A DNA stretch of 60,014 nucleotides from DAIPKP01 sp964539095 (GCA_964539095.1 CAZIFL010000016.1:1-60014), one strand, 5' to 3'; shown: positions 42,254-51,637, counted from the stretch's first letter. Notes: generated by a model not told the origin, from the letters alone. Numbers and translations: made by a program.

Positions 42254-43321
42254 ATGAACATCCTCATCACCGGCGGAGCCGGATTCATCGGCAGCAATTT
42301 AGCTCATCTGGTCATCTCCCAGGGGCATCACCTGGTGGTGCTGGATAAGCTCACCTATGCGGGAAACCTCGCATCCCTAGGGGATCTCCAGAACTCCCCC
42401 GCCTTTACCTTTGTTCGGGGGGATATCGGGGATACTGCCCTGATCTCCCGTCTCCTGCAGGAGCACCATCCCCAAGCAATTATGAACCTGGCGGCGGAGA
42501 GCCATGTGGATCGCTCCATTGACGGCCCGGAAGAGTTCATCCAGACCAACGTGGTGGGCACCTTCCGGCTTCTGGAGGCCGCCCGAAGCTACTGGAAGAA
42601 CCTCCCGAACCCCGAAAAAGAGAGCTTTCGCTTTCTGCATGTCTCCACGGATGAAGTCTACGGCTCCCTGGGGCCAGAGGGGTACTTCACCGAAGCCACC
42701 CCCTACGCCCCCAACTCTCCCTACTCCGCCTCCAAAGCCTCTTCAGATCACCTGGTGCGGGCCTACAACAAAACCTACGGGCTCCCCACCCTCATCACCA
42801 ACTGCTCCAACAACTACGGCCCCTACCAGTTTCCGGAAAAGCTCATCCCTCTCATCCTCAACCGGGCTCTCGCCGGGGAACCCCTGCCGGTCTACGGAGA
42901 CGGCCTCAACATCCGGGACTGGCTCTATGTGGAAGACCACTGTACCGCCCTGCTTAAAGTGCTCCAGAAAGGCACCCCCGGAGAGTCCTACGCCGTAGGA
43001 GGAGGGGCGGAACGCACCAACATCGACATGGTCCGCACTCTCTGTTCCCTTTTGGATGAACTGCGCCCTCGGGAGGATGGCCGCTCCTATCAGGAGCAGA
43101 TCACCTTCGTGGAAGATCGCCCGGGGCATGACCGGCGCTACGCCATGGATCCCGCCAAAATCCGCTCCTCCCTGGGATGGCAGCCCCTGGAAACCTTCGA
43201 AACGGGGATCCGCAAAACCGTGCTCTGGTATTTGGAAAACCAGCCCTGGGCACAGAACATCCTCTCGGGAAACTACCGCATGGAGCGGCTCGGGGTAGAA
43301 AAGGAGGCATCTCCCCTATGA
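42254..43321 (+). CDS. rfbB: dTDP-glucose 4,6-dehydratase
   Basis: A 355-residue SDR-family enzyme that converts dTDP-glucose to dTDP-4-keto-6-deoxyglucose. MNILITGGAGFIGSNLAHLV binds NAD, AAESHVDRSIDGPEEFIQTN, HVSTDEVYGSLGPEGYF and SPYSASKASSDHLVRAYN (catalytic YxxxK) and NCSNNYGPYQFPEKLIPL are all family marks. AAGGAGG precedes the ATG at 42254. It overlaps rfbA by four bases (ATGA). Base composition matches the host-like half of the window. Confidence 0.95.
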   Translation: MNILITGGAGFIGSNLAHLVISQGHHLVVLDKLTYAGNLASLGDLQNSPAFTFVRGDIGDTALISRLLQEHHPQAIMNLAAESHVDRSIDGPEEFIQTNVVGTFRLLEAARSYWKNLPNPEKESFRFLHVSTDEVYGSLGPEGYFTEATPYAPNSPYSASKASSDHLVRAYNKTYGLPTLITNCSNNYGPYQFPEKLIPLILNRALAGEPLPVYGDGLNIRDWLYVEDHCTALLKVLQKGTPGESYAVGGGAERTNIDMVRTLCSLLDELRPREDGRSYQEQITFVEDRPGHDRRYAMDPAKIRSSLGWQPLETFETGIRKTVLWYLENQPWAQNILSGNYRMERLGVEKEASPL

Positions 43322-44196
43322 TCACCAAGGGCATTATCTTAGCAGGAGGCTCGGGCACCCGGCTCTATCCCCTCACCCTCTGCACCAGCAAACAGCTTCT
43401 CCCGGTCTACGACAAACCCATGATCTACTATCCCCTCAGCGTTCTCATGCTGGCGGGACTTCGGGATATCCTCATCATCACCACCCCGGAGGATAACCAG
43501 AACTTTCAGCGCCTCCTCGGAGACGGCTCCCAGTGGGGGATTAGCATATCCTACGCCGTACAGCCCGCCCCGGAGGGGCTTGCCCAGGCCTTTCTTATCG
43601 GCGAAGACTTTCTCCAGGGAGAGCCCTGCGCCCTCATTCTGGGGGATAATCTCTTCTATGGCCATGGGCTCACCTCGCTTTTTCAGGAAGTAACACAGAA
43701 AAAACAGGGGGCCACTATCTTCGGCTATCCCGTGAAAGACCCGGAACGGTACGGTGTGGTAGAATTCGATGCATCAAATAGGGTGCTCTCTCTCGAAGAG
43801 AAACCCTCCCGCCCCAAATCCCACTACGCCGTGGTGGGGCTCTACTTCTACGATGCCACGGTGGTGGAAAAGGCGAAAAACCTCCGGCCCTCCCCCCGGG
43901 GAGAGCTGGAGATTACAGACCTCAACCGGCTCTACCTGAAAGAGGGAACTCTGGACGTGCACATCTTCGGCCGGGGATACGCCTGGCTCGATACGGGAAC
44001 CCACGACAGCCTTCTGGAGGCCTCCAAGTTCGTGGGCACCATCCAGAACCGTCAGGGCTTCATGATATCCTGCCCCGAAGAGATAGCCTGGCGCCGGGGG
44101 TACATCTCTCGGGATACCCTTCTTGCCATGGCGGGATCCATGAAAAACGACTACGGCAGATACCTCGAAGAGATCGCCCTATGGTCCAAAGAATAA
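43318..44196 (+). CDS. rfbA: Glucose-1-phosphate thymidylyltransferase
   Basis: A 292-residue nucleotidyltransferase that joins glucose-1-phosphate and dTTP to dTDP-glucose, the step before RfbB. It opens with KGIILAGGSGTRLYPLTLCT (nucleotide-binding signature) and SKQLLPVYDKPMIYYPLSVL. LILGDNLFYGHGL carries the metal-binding Asp, and EEKPSRPKSHYAVVGLYFYD follows. No rfbC or rfbD follows; an aminotransferase does, so the product is an amino sugar rather than rhamnose. Confidence 0.95.
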   Translation: MITKGIILAGGSGTRLYPLTLCTSKQLLPVYDKPMIYYPLSVLMLAGLRDILIITTPEDNQNFQRLLGDGSQWGISISYAVQPAPEGLAQAFLIGEDFLQGEPCALILGDNLFYGHGLTSLFQEVTQKKQGATIFGYPVKDPERYGVVEFDASNRVLSLEEKPSRPKSHYAVVGLYFYDATVVEKAKNLRPSPRGELEITDLNRLYLKEGTLDVHIFGRGYAWLDTGTHDSLLEASKFVGTIQNRQGFMISCPEEIAWRRGYISRDTLLAMAGSMKNDYGRYLEEIALWSKE

Positions 44197-44202
44197 GGAG
44201 GC

Positions 44203-45342
44203 ATGAACGTGGCTCACATTCCCTTTAACAAACCCCATCTCACGGGGAAAGAAAACGAATACATGCAGCAGGTACTCGCCTCGGGAAAGTTTGCGGGCAA
44301 CGGAACCTTTTCCAGACGTTGTGCTGCGTGGCTGGAGGAGAAGACCGGGTGCAAAAAAGCGGTGCTGGTCCCCTCGGGAACCGCCGCCCTGGAGATGATG
44401 ATGCTCCTCGCCAACATCGGCCCCGGGGATGAAGTGATTCTCCCCTCCTTTACCTTCAGCTCCACCGCCAACGCCATCGTGCTTCGGGGAGCCACCCCGG
44501 TCTTTGTGGATATTCGGGAAGACACCCTGAATCTGGATGAATCCCTGATAGAGGCCGCCATAACCCCCCGCACAAAGGCCATTCTTCCGGTGCACTACGC
44601 CGGGGTGGCCTGCGAAATGGATACCATCCTGGCCATGGCGGAAAAACACAACCTTCTGGTGCTGGAAGATGCGGCCCAGGGCATTCTGGCATCCTACAAA
44701 GGGCGCCCCCTGGGCACCCTGGGGCAGATGGGAGCCCTGAGCTTTCACGAAACCAAAAACATCCACTGCGGCGAAGGGGGAGCACTGCTCATCAACGACC
44801 CCGCCCTGGTGGAACGAGCGGAAATTCTCATGGAAAAGGGAACGGATCGGAGCAAGTTCTTCCGGGGAGAGATCGACAAATACTCCTGGGTGGATATGGG
44901 CTCCTCCTACCTCATCAACGAAATAACCGCTGCCTTCCTCTGGGCTCAGCTGCAAGAGGCGGAACAGATCATTCAGGAGCGCCTCTCCCTCTGGAACCAG
45001 TACCACCGGGAGCTTGAACCCCTTGAGCAGAAGGGCACCCTCCGGCGGCCCATCATCCCCAAAGAATGCCAGCACAACGGGCATATCTACTACGTGCTCT
45101 TCCAAGATCAGGAGGCCCGGAACAGCGCCATGGACTCTCTGAAAAGCCAGGGCATCCATGCGGTGTTTCACTATATTCCCCTTGATTCTGCTCTTGCGGG
45201 AAAGCGGTTTGGGGTGGGAAAAGAAGCGTTGACGGTCACCCCGCATCTTTCAGAAACCTTGCTGCGTCTCCCCTTGTGGGTAGGGCTTGAGCAAGGGCAC
45301 ATAGGTCACGTAAGAAAAACCTTGGGAGCTTGGAATGAGTAA
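44203..45342 (+). CDS. wecE: dTDP-4-amino-4,6-dideoxyhexose transaminase (WecE/RffA-like)
   Basis: A 379-residue PLP aminotransferase that turns dTDP-4-keto-6-deoxyglucose into a 4-amino sugar (Fuc4N in WecE; Qui4N in relatives). Marks: IPFNKPHLTGKENEYMQQVL, AVLVPSGTAALEMMMLLANI, FSSTANAIVLRGATPVFVDI, LVLEDAAQGI and SFHETKNIHCGEGGALLIND with the PLP lysine in HETKN. It begins six bases after rfbA and overlaps the wbqC-like gene by eight bases. Its amino group is the likely acceptor for the acyl groups made by downstream genes. Confidence 0.92.
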   Translation: MNVAHIPFNKPHLTGKENEYMQQVLASGKFAGNGTFSRRCAAWLEEKTGCKKAVLVPSGTAALEMMMLLANIGPGDEVILPSFTFSSTANAIVLRGATPVFVDIREDTLNLDESLIEAAITPRTKAILPVHYAGVACEMDTILAMAEKHNLLVLEDAAQGILASYKGRPLGTLGQMGALSFHETKNIHCGEGGALLINDPALVERAEILMEKGTDRSKFFRGEIDKYSWVDMGSSYLINEITAAFLWAQLQEAEQIIQERLSLWNQYHRELEPLEQKGTLRRPIIPKECQHNGHIYYVLFQDQEARNSAMDSLKSQGIHAVFHYIPLDSALAGKRFGVGKEALTVTPHLSETLLRLPLWVGLEQGHIGHVRKTLGAWNE

Positions 45343-46033
45343 AAAAGTAGCAATGCTGCAACCGAACTATATTCCGTGGAAGGGCGTTTTCGATTTAATT
45401 GATCGAGTAGATGTTTTTGTCTTTTACGACGATGTTCAATACACAAAAAAAGATTGGCGCAACAGAAATAAAATTAAAACAAAAGATGGGGATATCTGGC
45501 TGACTGTCCCCGTGGAGACAAAAAATAAAAGAGAACAGCTGATATGTGAGGCCCAAATAAGTCAAATCTCTAACTGGCAATCTGATCACTACAAAACAAT
45601 AAGAAGCAACTACCGGAAGGCCCCTTATTTCCAAGATTATGAATACCTTCTGGAAGAAATATATGTCAACCATCAATGGACAGGGATATCGGAATTAGGG
45701 ATCTTTTCGACCATGTTGCTCGCAGAGGCACTGACCATAGATGTAGAATGGCATAAGTCAAGTGATTTAAGTGTGCAGGGAGGCAAAGAGGGAGACAAGG
45801 TTGTTAAGATATGTCAAATGTTGGGGTGTGACCATTTTATCAATGGGCCATCCTCAAGGCAATTCATGGACGAAGAACTCTTCCGAAAAAACAATATTAT
45901 CCTCGAGTACATGGTATACGAGTACGAAGAATACAAGCAACTCCACGAACCCTTTAGCCACAACGTGAGTGTTCTGGATGTTTTGTTCAACTGCGGACAG
46001 AATGCAAGAAACTACGTTTGTAAAGGAGTTTAA
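45335..46033 (+). CDS. WbqC family protein
   Basis: A 232-residue protein of the WbqC family, found in many O-antigen clusters but of unproven activity. It starts KVAMLQPNYIPWKGVFDLID and has FVFYDDVQYTKKDWRNRNKI, IWLTVPVETKNKREQLICEA and DHFINGPSSRQFMDEELF, the family's conserved blocks. It marks the switch from GC-rich to AT-rich sequence: the preceding gene is host-like, this one is not. It is translationally coupled to wecE by an eight-base overlap. Confidence 0.87.
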   Translation: MSKKVAMLQPNYIPWKGVFDLIDRVDVFVFYDDVQYTKKDWRNRNKIKTKDGDIWLTVPVETKNKREQLICEAQISQISNWQSDHYKTIRSNYRKAPYFQDYEYLLEEIYVNHQWTGISELGIFSTMLLAEALTIDVEWHKSSDLSVQGGKEGDKVVKICQMLGCDHFINGPSSRQFMDEELFRKNNIILEYMVYEYEEYKQLHEPFSHNVSVLDVLFNCGQNARNYVCKGV

Positions 46034-46036
46034 GAT

Positions 46037-46966
46037 ATGGCTACCATGAATTGGAAAAAACTAGGCCTAATTTTTGATCCTAATATGCTCAAGGACAAAG
46101 GCAAGTCCGCAGCGTTGATGCCAATACCCGAGGTTCTGGACTACGATAAAGGAATCATGAGAGTATATTTTGCACCAAGAGACACGGAAAACCGTTCGGA
46201 AATTCATTTCTTTGATGTGAGTATTCACAACCCTTTTGAGATTTTACGAATCTCCCATTCTCCTCTACTCTCGCATGGGAAACTGGGAACCTTTGACGAT
46301 AGTGGCATCACCCCAGGGAATATCGTTACAGTGGATGGGGTAAAAAGACTCTACTATACTGGATGGAATTTGCTTATCAATGTGCCTATGAATAACTCTA
46401 TTGGCGTTGCCAAGTTTGTTAACCCTGAAAGCATTGAGCGGTATGGAGATGGGCCGGTTATGACCCGTACTCTTACGGAGCCATACAGTTGCGCAAGCCC
46501 TCATGTCATGTGTGAAGACGGGGTCTACCGAATGTGGTACGCCTCAATGGATAAATGGCTCCTTGAAAACAACACCCCCAAGCACTACTACAATATAAAA
46601 TACGCCGAGTCAGACGATGGTCTGAATTGGAAAAGACAAAACCATATTGCGATTAACTATGAAAGCGATGGCGAATATGCCTTTGGCAGGCCATGGGTAT
46701 TAAAAGAACAAGGCATTTACAAAATGTGGTACTCTTACAGAGGAGATCGCTATTTGATTGGGTATGCGGAATCCCACAATGGATTAGACTGGACAAGACT
46801 GGACGAAAAAGCCGGCATCTCTCCCTCTGAAAAAGGATGGGATTCCGAAATGATTGAATACCCCTCTATCGTAGATCTCGCTGACGGAAGATATATGCTT
46901 TACAACGGTAACGGTTATGGGAAAAGTGGGATCGGACTCGCAAAGCTACAGGAAGAAGGCAAGTAA
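46037..46966 (+). CDS. GH43-like five-bladed propeller protein (first of two)
   Basis: A 309-residue protein with the repeated blade pattern of the GH43/GH32 superfamily: GIMRVYFAPRDTENRSEIHF, LGTFDDSGITPGNIV, VKRLYYTGWNLLINVPMNNS, YRMWYASMDKWL, IKYAESDDGLNWKR, and IGYAESHNGLDWTRLDEKAG ending MLYNGNGYGKSGIGLAKL. It has no signal peptide, so it should act in the cytoplasm, which is odd for a glycosidase. A clear paralogue lies at 48065-48964. Relatives sit in LPS clusters with unknown function. ATG 46037 follows AAGGAG. Confidence 0.75.
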   Translation: MATMNWKKLGLIFDPNMLKDKGKSAALMPIPEVLDYDKGIMRVYFAPRDTENRSEIHFFDVSIHNPFEILRISHSPLLSHGKLGTFDDSGITPGNIVTVDGVKRLYYTGWNLLINVPMNNSIGVAKFVNPESIERYGDGPVMTRTLTEPYSCASPHVMCEDGVYRMWYASMDKWLLENNTPKHYYNIKYAESDDGLNWKRQNHIAINYESDGEYAFGRPWVLKEQGIYKMWYSYRGDRYLIGYAESHNGLDWTRLDEKAGISPSEKGWDSEMIEYPSIVDLADGRYMLYNGNGYGKSGIGLAKLQEEGK

Positions 46967-47635
46967 ATGGAAAAGGTCATTATCTTTGGCATTACTGAAA
47001 TGGGGAAAGTTGCGCATTATTTTTTCAAAAGAGATGCGGCCTACGAAGTTGTTGCGTTTACCGTAAACAGAAAGTACAACAACGTGGAAAAATTTTGTGG
47101 CCTGGATATCTATGACTTTGAAGAGATAGAAACCCTTTTTCCCCCCAAAGAATACAAGCTGTTCCTTGCCATAGGCCCCAGCAAAATGAATGGTCTTAGG
47201 GAGCAAAAATTCATCGAAGTAAAAAGCAAAGGGTATACTATGGCTAGTTATGTGAGCAGACATGCGGTGTGTGATTCTCCCCTGGGTGAAAACTGTTTTG
47301 TTGCGGATATGGCTGTAATTAACCCCCATGTAGAGGTGGGGGACGACAATGTCATTCTTGAAGGAAGCATCCTGTCAAGCTATTGCCAAATCATGAACCA
47401 CTGTTACATATCTCCGGGTTCCATAGTTGGAACGCATTCCAAGGTGTTGAACAACTCAGTGCTGGGTATGGCGTCTGTTATTAAGACGCACGTGGTGGTG
47501 GCAGAAAAAACACTTGTAGGAGCCTCCTGCTATATTGCTCAAAACACAGAACCCCTGGGTGTGTATGGCGAGAAGAGTTCCGAACTTTACGGCTGCATCA
47601 GCGATAAAGTTGATATATCCAGGATGGGGAATTAA
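46967..47635 (+). CDS. Hexapeptide-repeat acyltransferase (NeuD/PglD-like)
   Basis: A 222-residue sugar O- or N-acyltransferase. An N-terminal Rossmann-like part (KVIIFGITEMGKVAHYFFKR) precedes left-handed beta-helix turns (ENCFVADMAVINPHVEVGDD, NVILEGSILSSYCQIMNHCY, ISPGSIVGTHSKVLNNSVLG). It starts directly at the previous stop codon. It probably moves an acetyl or other acyl group to a nucleotide sugar. The usual HDC catalytic motif of PglD is not present; NHCY occupies that place, so activity may differ. Confidence 0.8.
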   Translation: MEKVIIFGITEMGKVAHYFFKRDAAYEVVAFTVNRKYNNVEKFCGLDIYDFEEIETLFPPKEYKLFLAIGPSKMNGLREQKFIEVKSKGYTMASYVSRHAVCDSPLGENCFVADMAVINPHVEVGDDNVILEGSILSSYCQIMNHCYISPGSIVGTHSKVLNNSVLGMASVIKTHVVVAEKTLVGASCYIAQNTEPLGVYGEKSSELYGCISDKVDISRMGN

Positions 47636-47650
47636 GGAGGTGCCCTCCTT

Positions 47651-48058
47651 TTGATTATTGATCACATAGGGATAGCATGCAAAAATCTGGAGGCTTCAGC
47701 GAAAAAATATTTAATGTTGGGATTTGAGGCCAAAAACCCCCTTGCAATTGAAGACCTTGAGAGGAATTGCAAATATCTTTTCATGGAAAATAAGGGGTAT
47801 ATGATTGAGCTTATAGCAATACTAGATAAAAATAAGCCTTCAGACCTTGGCAACCTGTTGATAAATGAGACTTTCGGTCAAAAGATTTATCACGTATGCT
47901 ATAAAAGTAGCGACCTCTTTGCAGATATTGAAAGACTCTGTGGGGATGGTTTCAAGCTTATTCACCCACCAAGGGCAGCTGTTGCGTGCGAAAACAGAGA
48001 GGTCGCATTTTTGTACAACATAGATTTAGGGCTGATCGAGTTAATTGAGGAGGCGTAA
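47651..48058 (+). CDS. VOC superfamily protein (glyoxalase/epimerase-like)
   Basis: A 135-residue protein of the vicinal-oxygen-chelate fold, like methylmalonyl-CoA epimerase and glyoxalase. IIDHIGIACKNLEASAKKYL carries the first metal-binding histidine, IYHVCYKSSDLFADIERL the second, and a terminal GLIELIEEA the glutamate. These are the usual H, H, E positions. TTG 47651 follows GGAGGT. Its place among sugar-modifying genes suggests it acts on an acyl or sugar intermediate, but the substrate is unknown. Confidence 0.8.
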   Translation: MIIDHIGIACKNLEASAKKYLMLGFEAKNPLAIEDLERNCKYLFMENKGYMIELIAILDKNKPSDLGNLLINETFGQKIYHVCYKSSDLFADIERLCGDGFKLIHPPRAAVACENREVAFLYNIDLGLIELIEEA

Positions 48059-48064
48059 CTATTT

Positions 48065-48964
48065 ATGAAATGGGAGAAATTGGGGAGAATTTTTGAAGTG
48101 AACGGCAATTTTCCGTGGATGAATACGCATGCCTCCTTTCCGTATGCAGTCAATATCGGTAACGATGTGTTCAGGGTCTACTTCAGTCCTAGAAATTCAG
48201 CAAATCAATCTAGTATTGCCTTTTTTGATCTCAATATCGACAACCCCACTAAACCCTTAAATATTTCGGACAAGCCAATTCTTTGTCCAGGGAAGTTGGG
48301 CTTGTTTGATGATGCGGGCGTGTCTCTAAGCAGCATTATCCCTCACAACGACACAGAATATTTGTACTACGTAGGATGGCATTTAGCCCAGTCCATCCCG
48401 TTTCATGTTTATTGTGGGCTAGCTATACTAGACAAGAAATCCAATGTGTACATCAGGGTAAAAGATACGCCTATACTTGATAGGATCGACAATGAACCTT
48501 ATTCTGTTGGCTTCTGTGATGTCATGTTGTTTAGAGAAGGGTTTAAGATGTGGTACGAATGCTGCGAAAAACACAAAAAAGAGGGGCCAGTCTTCTCAAT
48601 AAAGTATGCCGAATCAAAGGATGGGATACACTGGGAACGCAATGGTGTAACCTGTATTCAGCTAAGCCCTGATGAAATGATTGTGGCAAAACCCTCCGTA
48701 ATATTTGAAAACAATTTCTACAAGATGTGGTACTGCCATAAAAAAGCACATGGATATCGCATTGGCTATGCCGAATCAGATAATGGGATTGATTGGGTTA
48801 GAAAAGATGAGGAAGCGGGGATAACTACCTCTGAAAGCGGATGGGATAGTGAGCAAATTGAATACCCCTTTGTTTTTGATCACAAAGGAGAGCGGTACAT
48901 GCTCTACAATGGAAACGGCTATGGCAAAACAGGAATTGGCCTCGCCAGGCTTCTGGAAGATTAG
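48065..48964 (+). CDS. GH43-like five-bladed propeller protein (second of two)
   Basis: A 299-residue paralogue of the protein at 46037-46966. It repeats the same blocks: VFRVYFSPRNSANQSSIAFF, PGKLGLFDDAGVSLSSII, EYLYYVGWHLAQSIPF, IKYAESKDGIHWERNG, IGYAESDNGIDWVRKDEEAG and MLYNGNGYGKTGIGLARLLE. Similarity is strongest in the C-terminal third and weaker before it, so the duplication is old. It has no signal peptide. It follows the VOC gene by six bases and is followed by a 106-base gap. Confidence 0.75.
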   Translation: MKWEKLGRIFEVNGNFPWMNTHASFPYAVNIGNDVFRVYFSPRNSANQSSIAFFDLNIDNPTKPLNISDKPILCPGKLGLFDDAGVSLSSIIPHNDTEYLYYVGWHLAQSIPFHVYCGLAILDKKSNVYIRVKDTPILDRIDNEPYSVGFCDVMLFREGFKMWYECCEKHKKEGPVFSIKYAESKDGIHWERNGVTCIQLSPDEMIVAKPSVIFENNFYKMWYCHKKAHGYRIGYAESDNGIDWVRKDEEAGITTSESGWDSEQIEYPFVFDHKGERYMLYNGNGYGKTGIGLARLLED

Positions 48965-49070
48965 GTCTCCCGTAATGCAATTTCGCATTGCTACCATTAC
49001 TTTCTAACACGAGACACAGAAAAGCTGCGATACAGAAGGAGAACCGCTGTTCCCGCGGGAGGTGATATTA

Positions 49071-50591
49071 GTGAAAAACACTATTCTAGATTATGTCAGA
49101 GAAACCGTGAAAAACTTTCCGGAGAAGCAAGCAGTCATTGACGAAAGAGAGAGCATCTCTTTTGCCGAATTGCATGGAAGATCTTTAGGCACAGCTACCG
49201 CAATACTCGAAAAGACAAATATGCGAAAGTCACCCATCCTCGTCTATTTACCTAAAAGCACCATGAGCATTGTAGCTTTTGTCGGAATTTTGTACAGTGG
49301 CAATTTCTACACACCTACGGATGTACGATTCCCTGTAGACAAGGCCCTCAGCGTTATTACGACAGTAAACCCTGTCCTCATCATCACAAACGAGAAATAT
49401 GCTCGTGTTTTAGTTGAAAATGGAATATCTCAAGATATTCTGCTTAATGTCGATGATATTGAATTTCATCATGAATATAAAGAGCCACCAGCATCAAAAA
49501 GAATCATTGATTCTGACCCTGCCTACACTTTTTTTACATCAGGCTCTACGGGAGCGCCAAAGGGCGTTACCATCACCCACCTTAATGTTATTAAGCATCT
49601 GGAGTGGTACATCTCAACCTTCAATGTTGACTCGAAAACAATCATAGGAAATCAGGGGGCTTTTTATTTTGATCTTTCTACACCGGATGTCTACAGCTGC
49701 CTGTTTGCGGGAGCGACACTGGTTATCATACCAGAAAAATTATTTGCGTTTCCAGCGGCTCTCCTCGAGTTTTTGAAAAAAAACAACGTCAATTTCCTTT
49801 ACTGGGTTCCATCTGCTTATTCAAATATCGCCAACTTGCAATTGCTGGACAAGGTCGATGTAAGTTGCATCAAAAAAATGCTTTTTAACGGTGAGGCAAT
49901 GCCGACAAAAACAATGAATTATTGGATGGAAAGCCTGGATACGCTCGAACTAGTTGCGAACCTGTATGGTCCAACAGAAGCAACCGTTGCTTGCTCTTGC
50001 TATATAGTTGACAGGGAGTTTGAAGACTCAGAGCCTCTCCCCATAGGATTTCCTTGCGCAAATGTTGAGCTGCTTCTGTTTGATGAGAACGGGCATTTGG
50101 TAGAAGAAAGCAACACCCTTGGGGAAATTCACATACGAGGAACGTGCTTGTCCGTAGGTTATTGGAACGACTTTGAAAAAACAGACAACATGTTTATTCA
50201 AAACCCTTTGAACCCTTATTATCATGAAAAAATATATAAGACAGGAGATCTGGCCTACTATAACGGTCGCAGAGAAATGATATTTGCCGGGCGTAAAGAC
50301 TCACAAATCAAACATCTCGGATATCGAATAGAGCTAGGAGAAATTGAGTCGGCTGCCTATGCGATCAACGCTATAAGCCAGGCATGCTCTCTGTATGATG
50401 CTTCAACAAAATCAATTTATCTCTTTTATGTCTCCAAACATTACATCAGCGAAGAAGAAATAAGAAAACGCCTTGAAAAAAAGCTGCCAAGATATATGGT
50501 GCCAGTAAAATACATACCGCTTGAGCAGCTGCCCCACAATGCGAACGGGAAAATCAATCGGTTAGAATTGGCAAATAAACACTTTAAGTGA
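49071..50591 (+). CDS. Amino-acid-activating AMP ligase (DltA-like adenylation protein)
   Basis: A 506-residue free-standing adenylation domain. TFFTSGSTGAPKGVTITH is the A3 ATP loop, FYFDLSTPDVYSCLFAGATL is A4 with the Asp that holds an alpha-amino group, YGPTEATVACSC is A5, YKTGDLAYYNGRREMIFAGR is A7, GYRIELGEIE is A8, and NANGKINRLEL has the A10 lysine. This is closest in style to DltA, so an amino acid is the likely substrate. GTG 49071 is preferred, since an in-frame GTG at 49062 lies inside the ribosome site GGGAGGTG. The acyl carrier gene follows 12 bases later. Confidence 0.87.
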   Translation: MKNTILDYVRETVKNFPEKQAVIDERESISFAELHGRSLGTATAILEKTNMRKSPILVYLPKSTMSIVAFVGILYSGNFYTPTDVRFPVDKALSVITTVNPVLIITNEKYARVLVENGISQDILLNVDDIEFHHEYKEPPASKRIIDSDPAYTFFTSGSTGAPKGVTITHLNVIKHLEWYISTFNVDSKTIIGNQGAFYFDLSTPDVYSCLFAGATLVIIPEKLFAFPAALLEFLKKNNVNFLYWVPSAYSNIANLQLLDKVDVSCIKKMLFNGEAMPTKTMNYWMESLDTLELVANLYGPTEATVACSCYIVDREFEDSEPLPIGFPCANVELLLFDENGHLVEESNTLGEIHIRGTCLSVGYWNDFEKTDNMFIQNPLNPYYHEKIYKTGDLAYYNGRREMIFAGRKDSQIKHLGYRIELGEIESAAYAINAISQACSLYDASTKSIYLFYVSKHYISEEEIRKRLEKKLPRYMVPVKYIPLEQLPHNANGKINRLELANKHFK

Positions 50592-50603
50592 TGAGGTGAC
50601 TAC

Positions 50604-50831
50604 ATGGAAAAAGTGCTGGATGTCATTCAGAAAGCAACATCTAAAATAAACGTGTACGAGAGCGATAATTTTATAGATGACGGACTAGACAGTCTTGATA
50701 TTATCCGACTAGTGGCGATGTTGGAAGAGACTTTTGACGTTAATATTGACGGCATGGATATAGTTCCTGAAAATTTCGAAAACGCCGAGGCCATTGCAAA
50801 TCTTCTCAGGAGGAAGGGTCACGAAATATAG
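50604..50831 (+). CDS. Stand-alone acyl/aminoacyl carrier protein
   Basis: A 75-residue carrier protein. IDDGLDSLDIIRLVAMLEET contains the DSL motif whose serine receives 4'-phosphopantetheine. The four-helix pattern and acidic composition are typical. Directly after the DltA-like ligase it should receive the activated amino acid as a thioester, as DltC does from DltA. GATGAGGTGA precedes ATG 50604. Confidence 0.9.
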   Translation: MEKVLDVIQKATSKINVYESDNFIDDGLDSLDIIRLVAMLEETFDVNIDGMDIVPENFENAEAIANLLRRKGHEI

Positions 50832-50851
50832 AACTCAAAGAGGTGAATTGA

Positions 50852-51535
50852 TTGGAAGAGACTTTCGACAAGATTGCAGATGACTATAGCAAAAAGTATC
50901 AACGGTTTGGGTATTCTCCGAAATCATTGGGCTGGAACAAGGGGAAGCAATTTTTGCGATTCCACTCCCTTACCCATAGGTTTGATCTGGGAAACAGCAG
51001 TATTCTTGATTTTGGATGTGGCTTTGGAGATTTCAATGCCTACCTGAGAAAAATAGATATGAATGACTACGAATACTTAGGCATTGACATTACTAAGGAT
51101 TTCATAGAAGAGGCAAATAAAAGATACGCCGATTCTCATATCACCTTTATATCAGGTGACTTTCTTGCGCTGGAAATGTCAAGACAATACGATTATGTAA
51201 TCTCTTCGGGTGTTTGCAACCATGGACTCATAGCCGAGTTTCAAGGTGGAGGCTACAATTTTATCGAACAGAGCATGCGAAAATCCTTTGTATCGTGTAA
51301 CAAGGCGATAGCATTTGATTTTCTATCTGACAAAGTTGATTATAGGCTAGAACATACATTCCATAGTTCTCCGGGGAAAATACTAGAGATAGCGTATGGC
51401 CTGTCTAGAAATATTATCTTTGACAATAGTTATTTCCCCTTTGAGTTCTCGGTGATTATCTACAAGGATGATTCGTTTCGCAAAGAATCGACAACATACG
51501 TCAGCAAGGAACGAGAATTAGATTGGCTCACATGA
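50852..51535 (+). CDS. Class I SAM-dependent methyltransferase
   Basis: A 227-residue methyltransferase. SSILDFGCGFGDFNAYLRK is motif I (SAM-binding), YLGIDITKDFIEEANKRY motif II, and FISGDFLALE with DYVISSGVCNHGL motif III/IV. TTG 50852 follows AGAGGTGA. It lies 20 bases after the carrier-protein gene, so it may methylate the carrier-bound acyl group or the sugar. A gap of about 100 bases follows with nothing recognisable. Confidence 0.83.
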   Translation: MEETFDKIADDYSKKYQRFGYSPKSLGWNKGKQFLRFHSLTHRFDLGNSSILDFGCGFGDFNAYLRKIDMNDYEYLGIDITKDFIEEANKRYADSHITFISGDFLALEMSRQYDYVISSGVCNHGLIAEFQGGGYNFIEQSMRKSFVSCNKAIAFDFLSDKVDYRLEHTFHSSPGKILEIAYGLSRNIIFDNSYFPFEFSVIIYKDDSFRKESTTYVSKERELDWLT

Positions 51536-51637
51536 ACCCTGTTGGCCTGAATTATTTTAGTATTAAAAAACAGTGTTTTTGTTGTTCTCTCGTTTATAAA
51601 TAAAAATATTGTAGTACTTACGCAAGGGCGTGATTTC

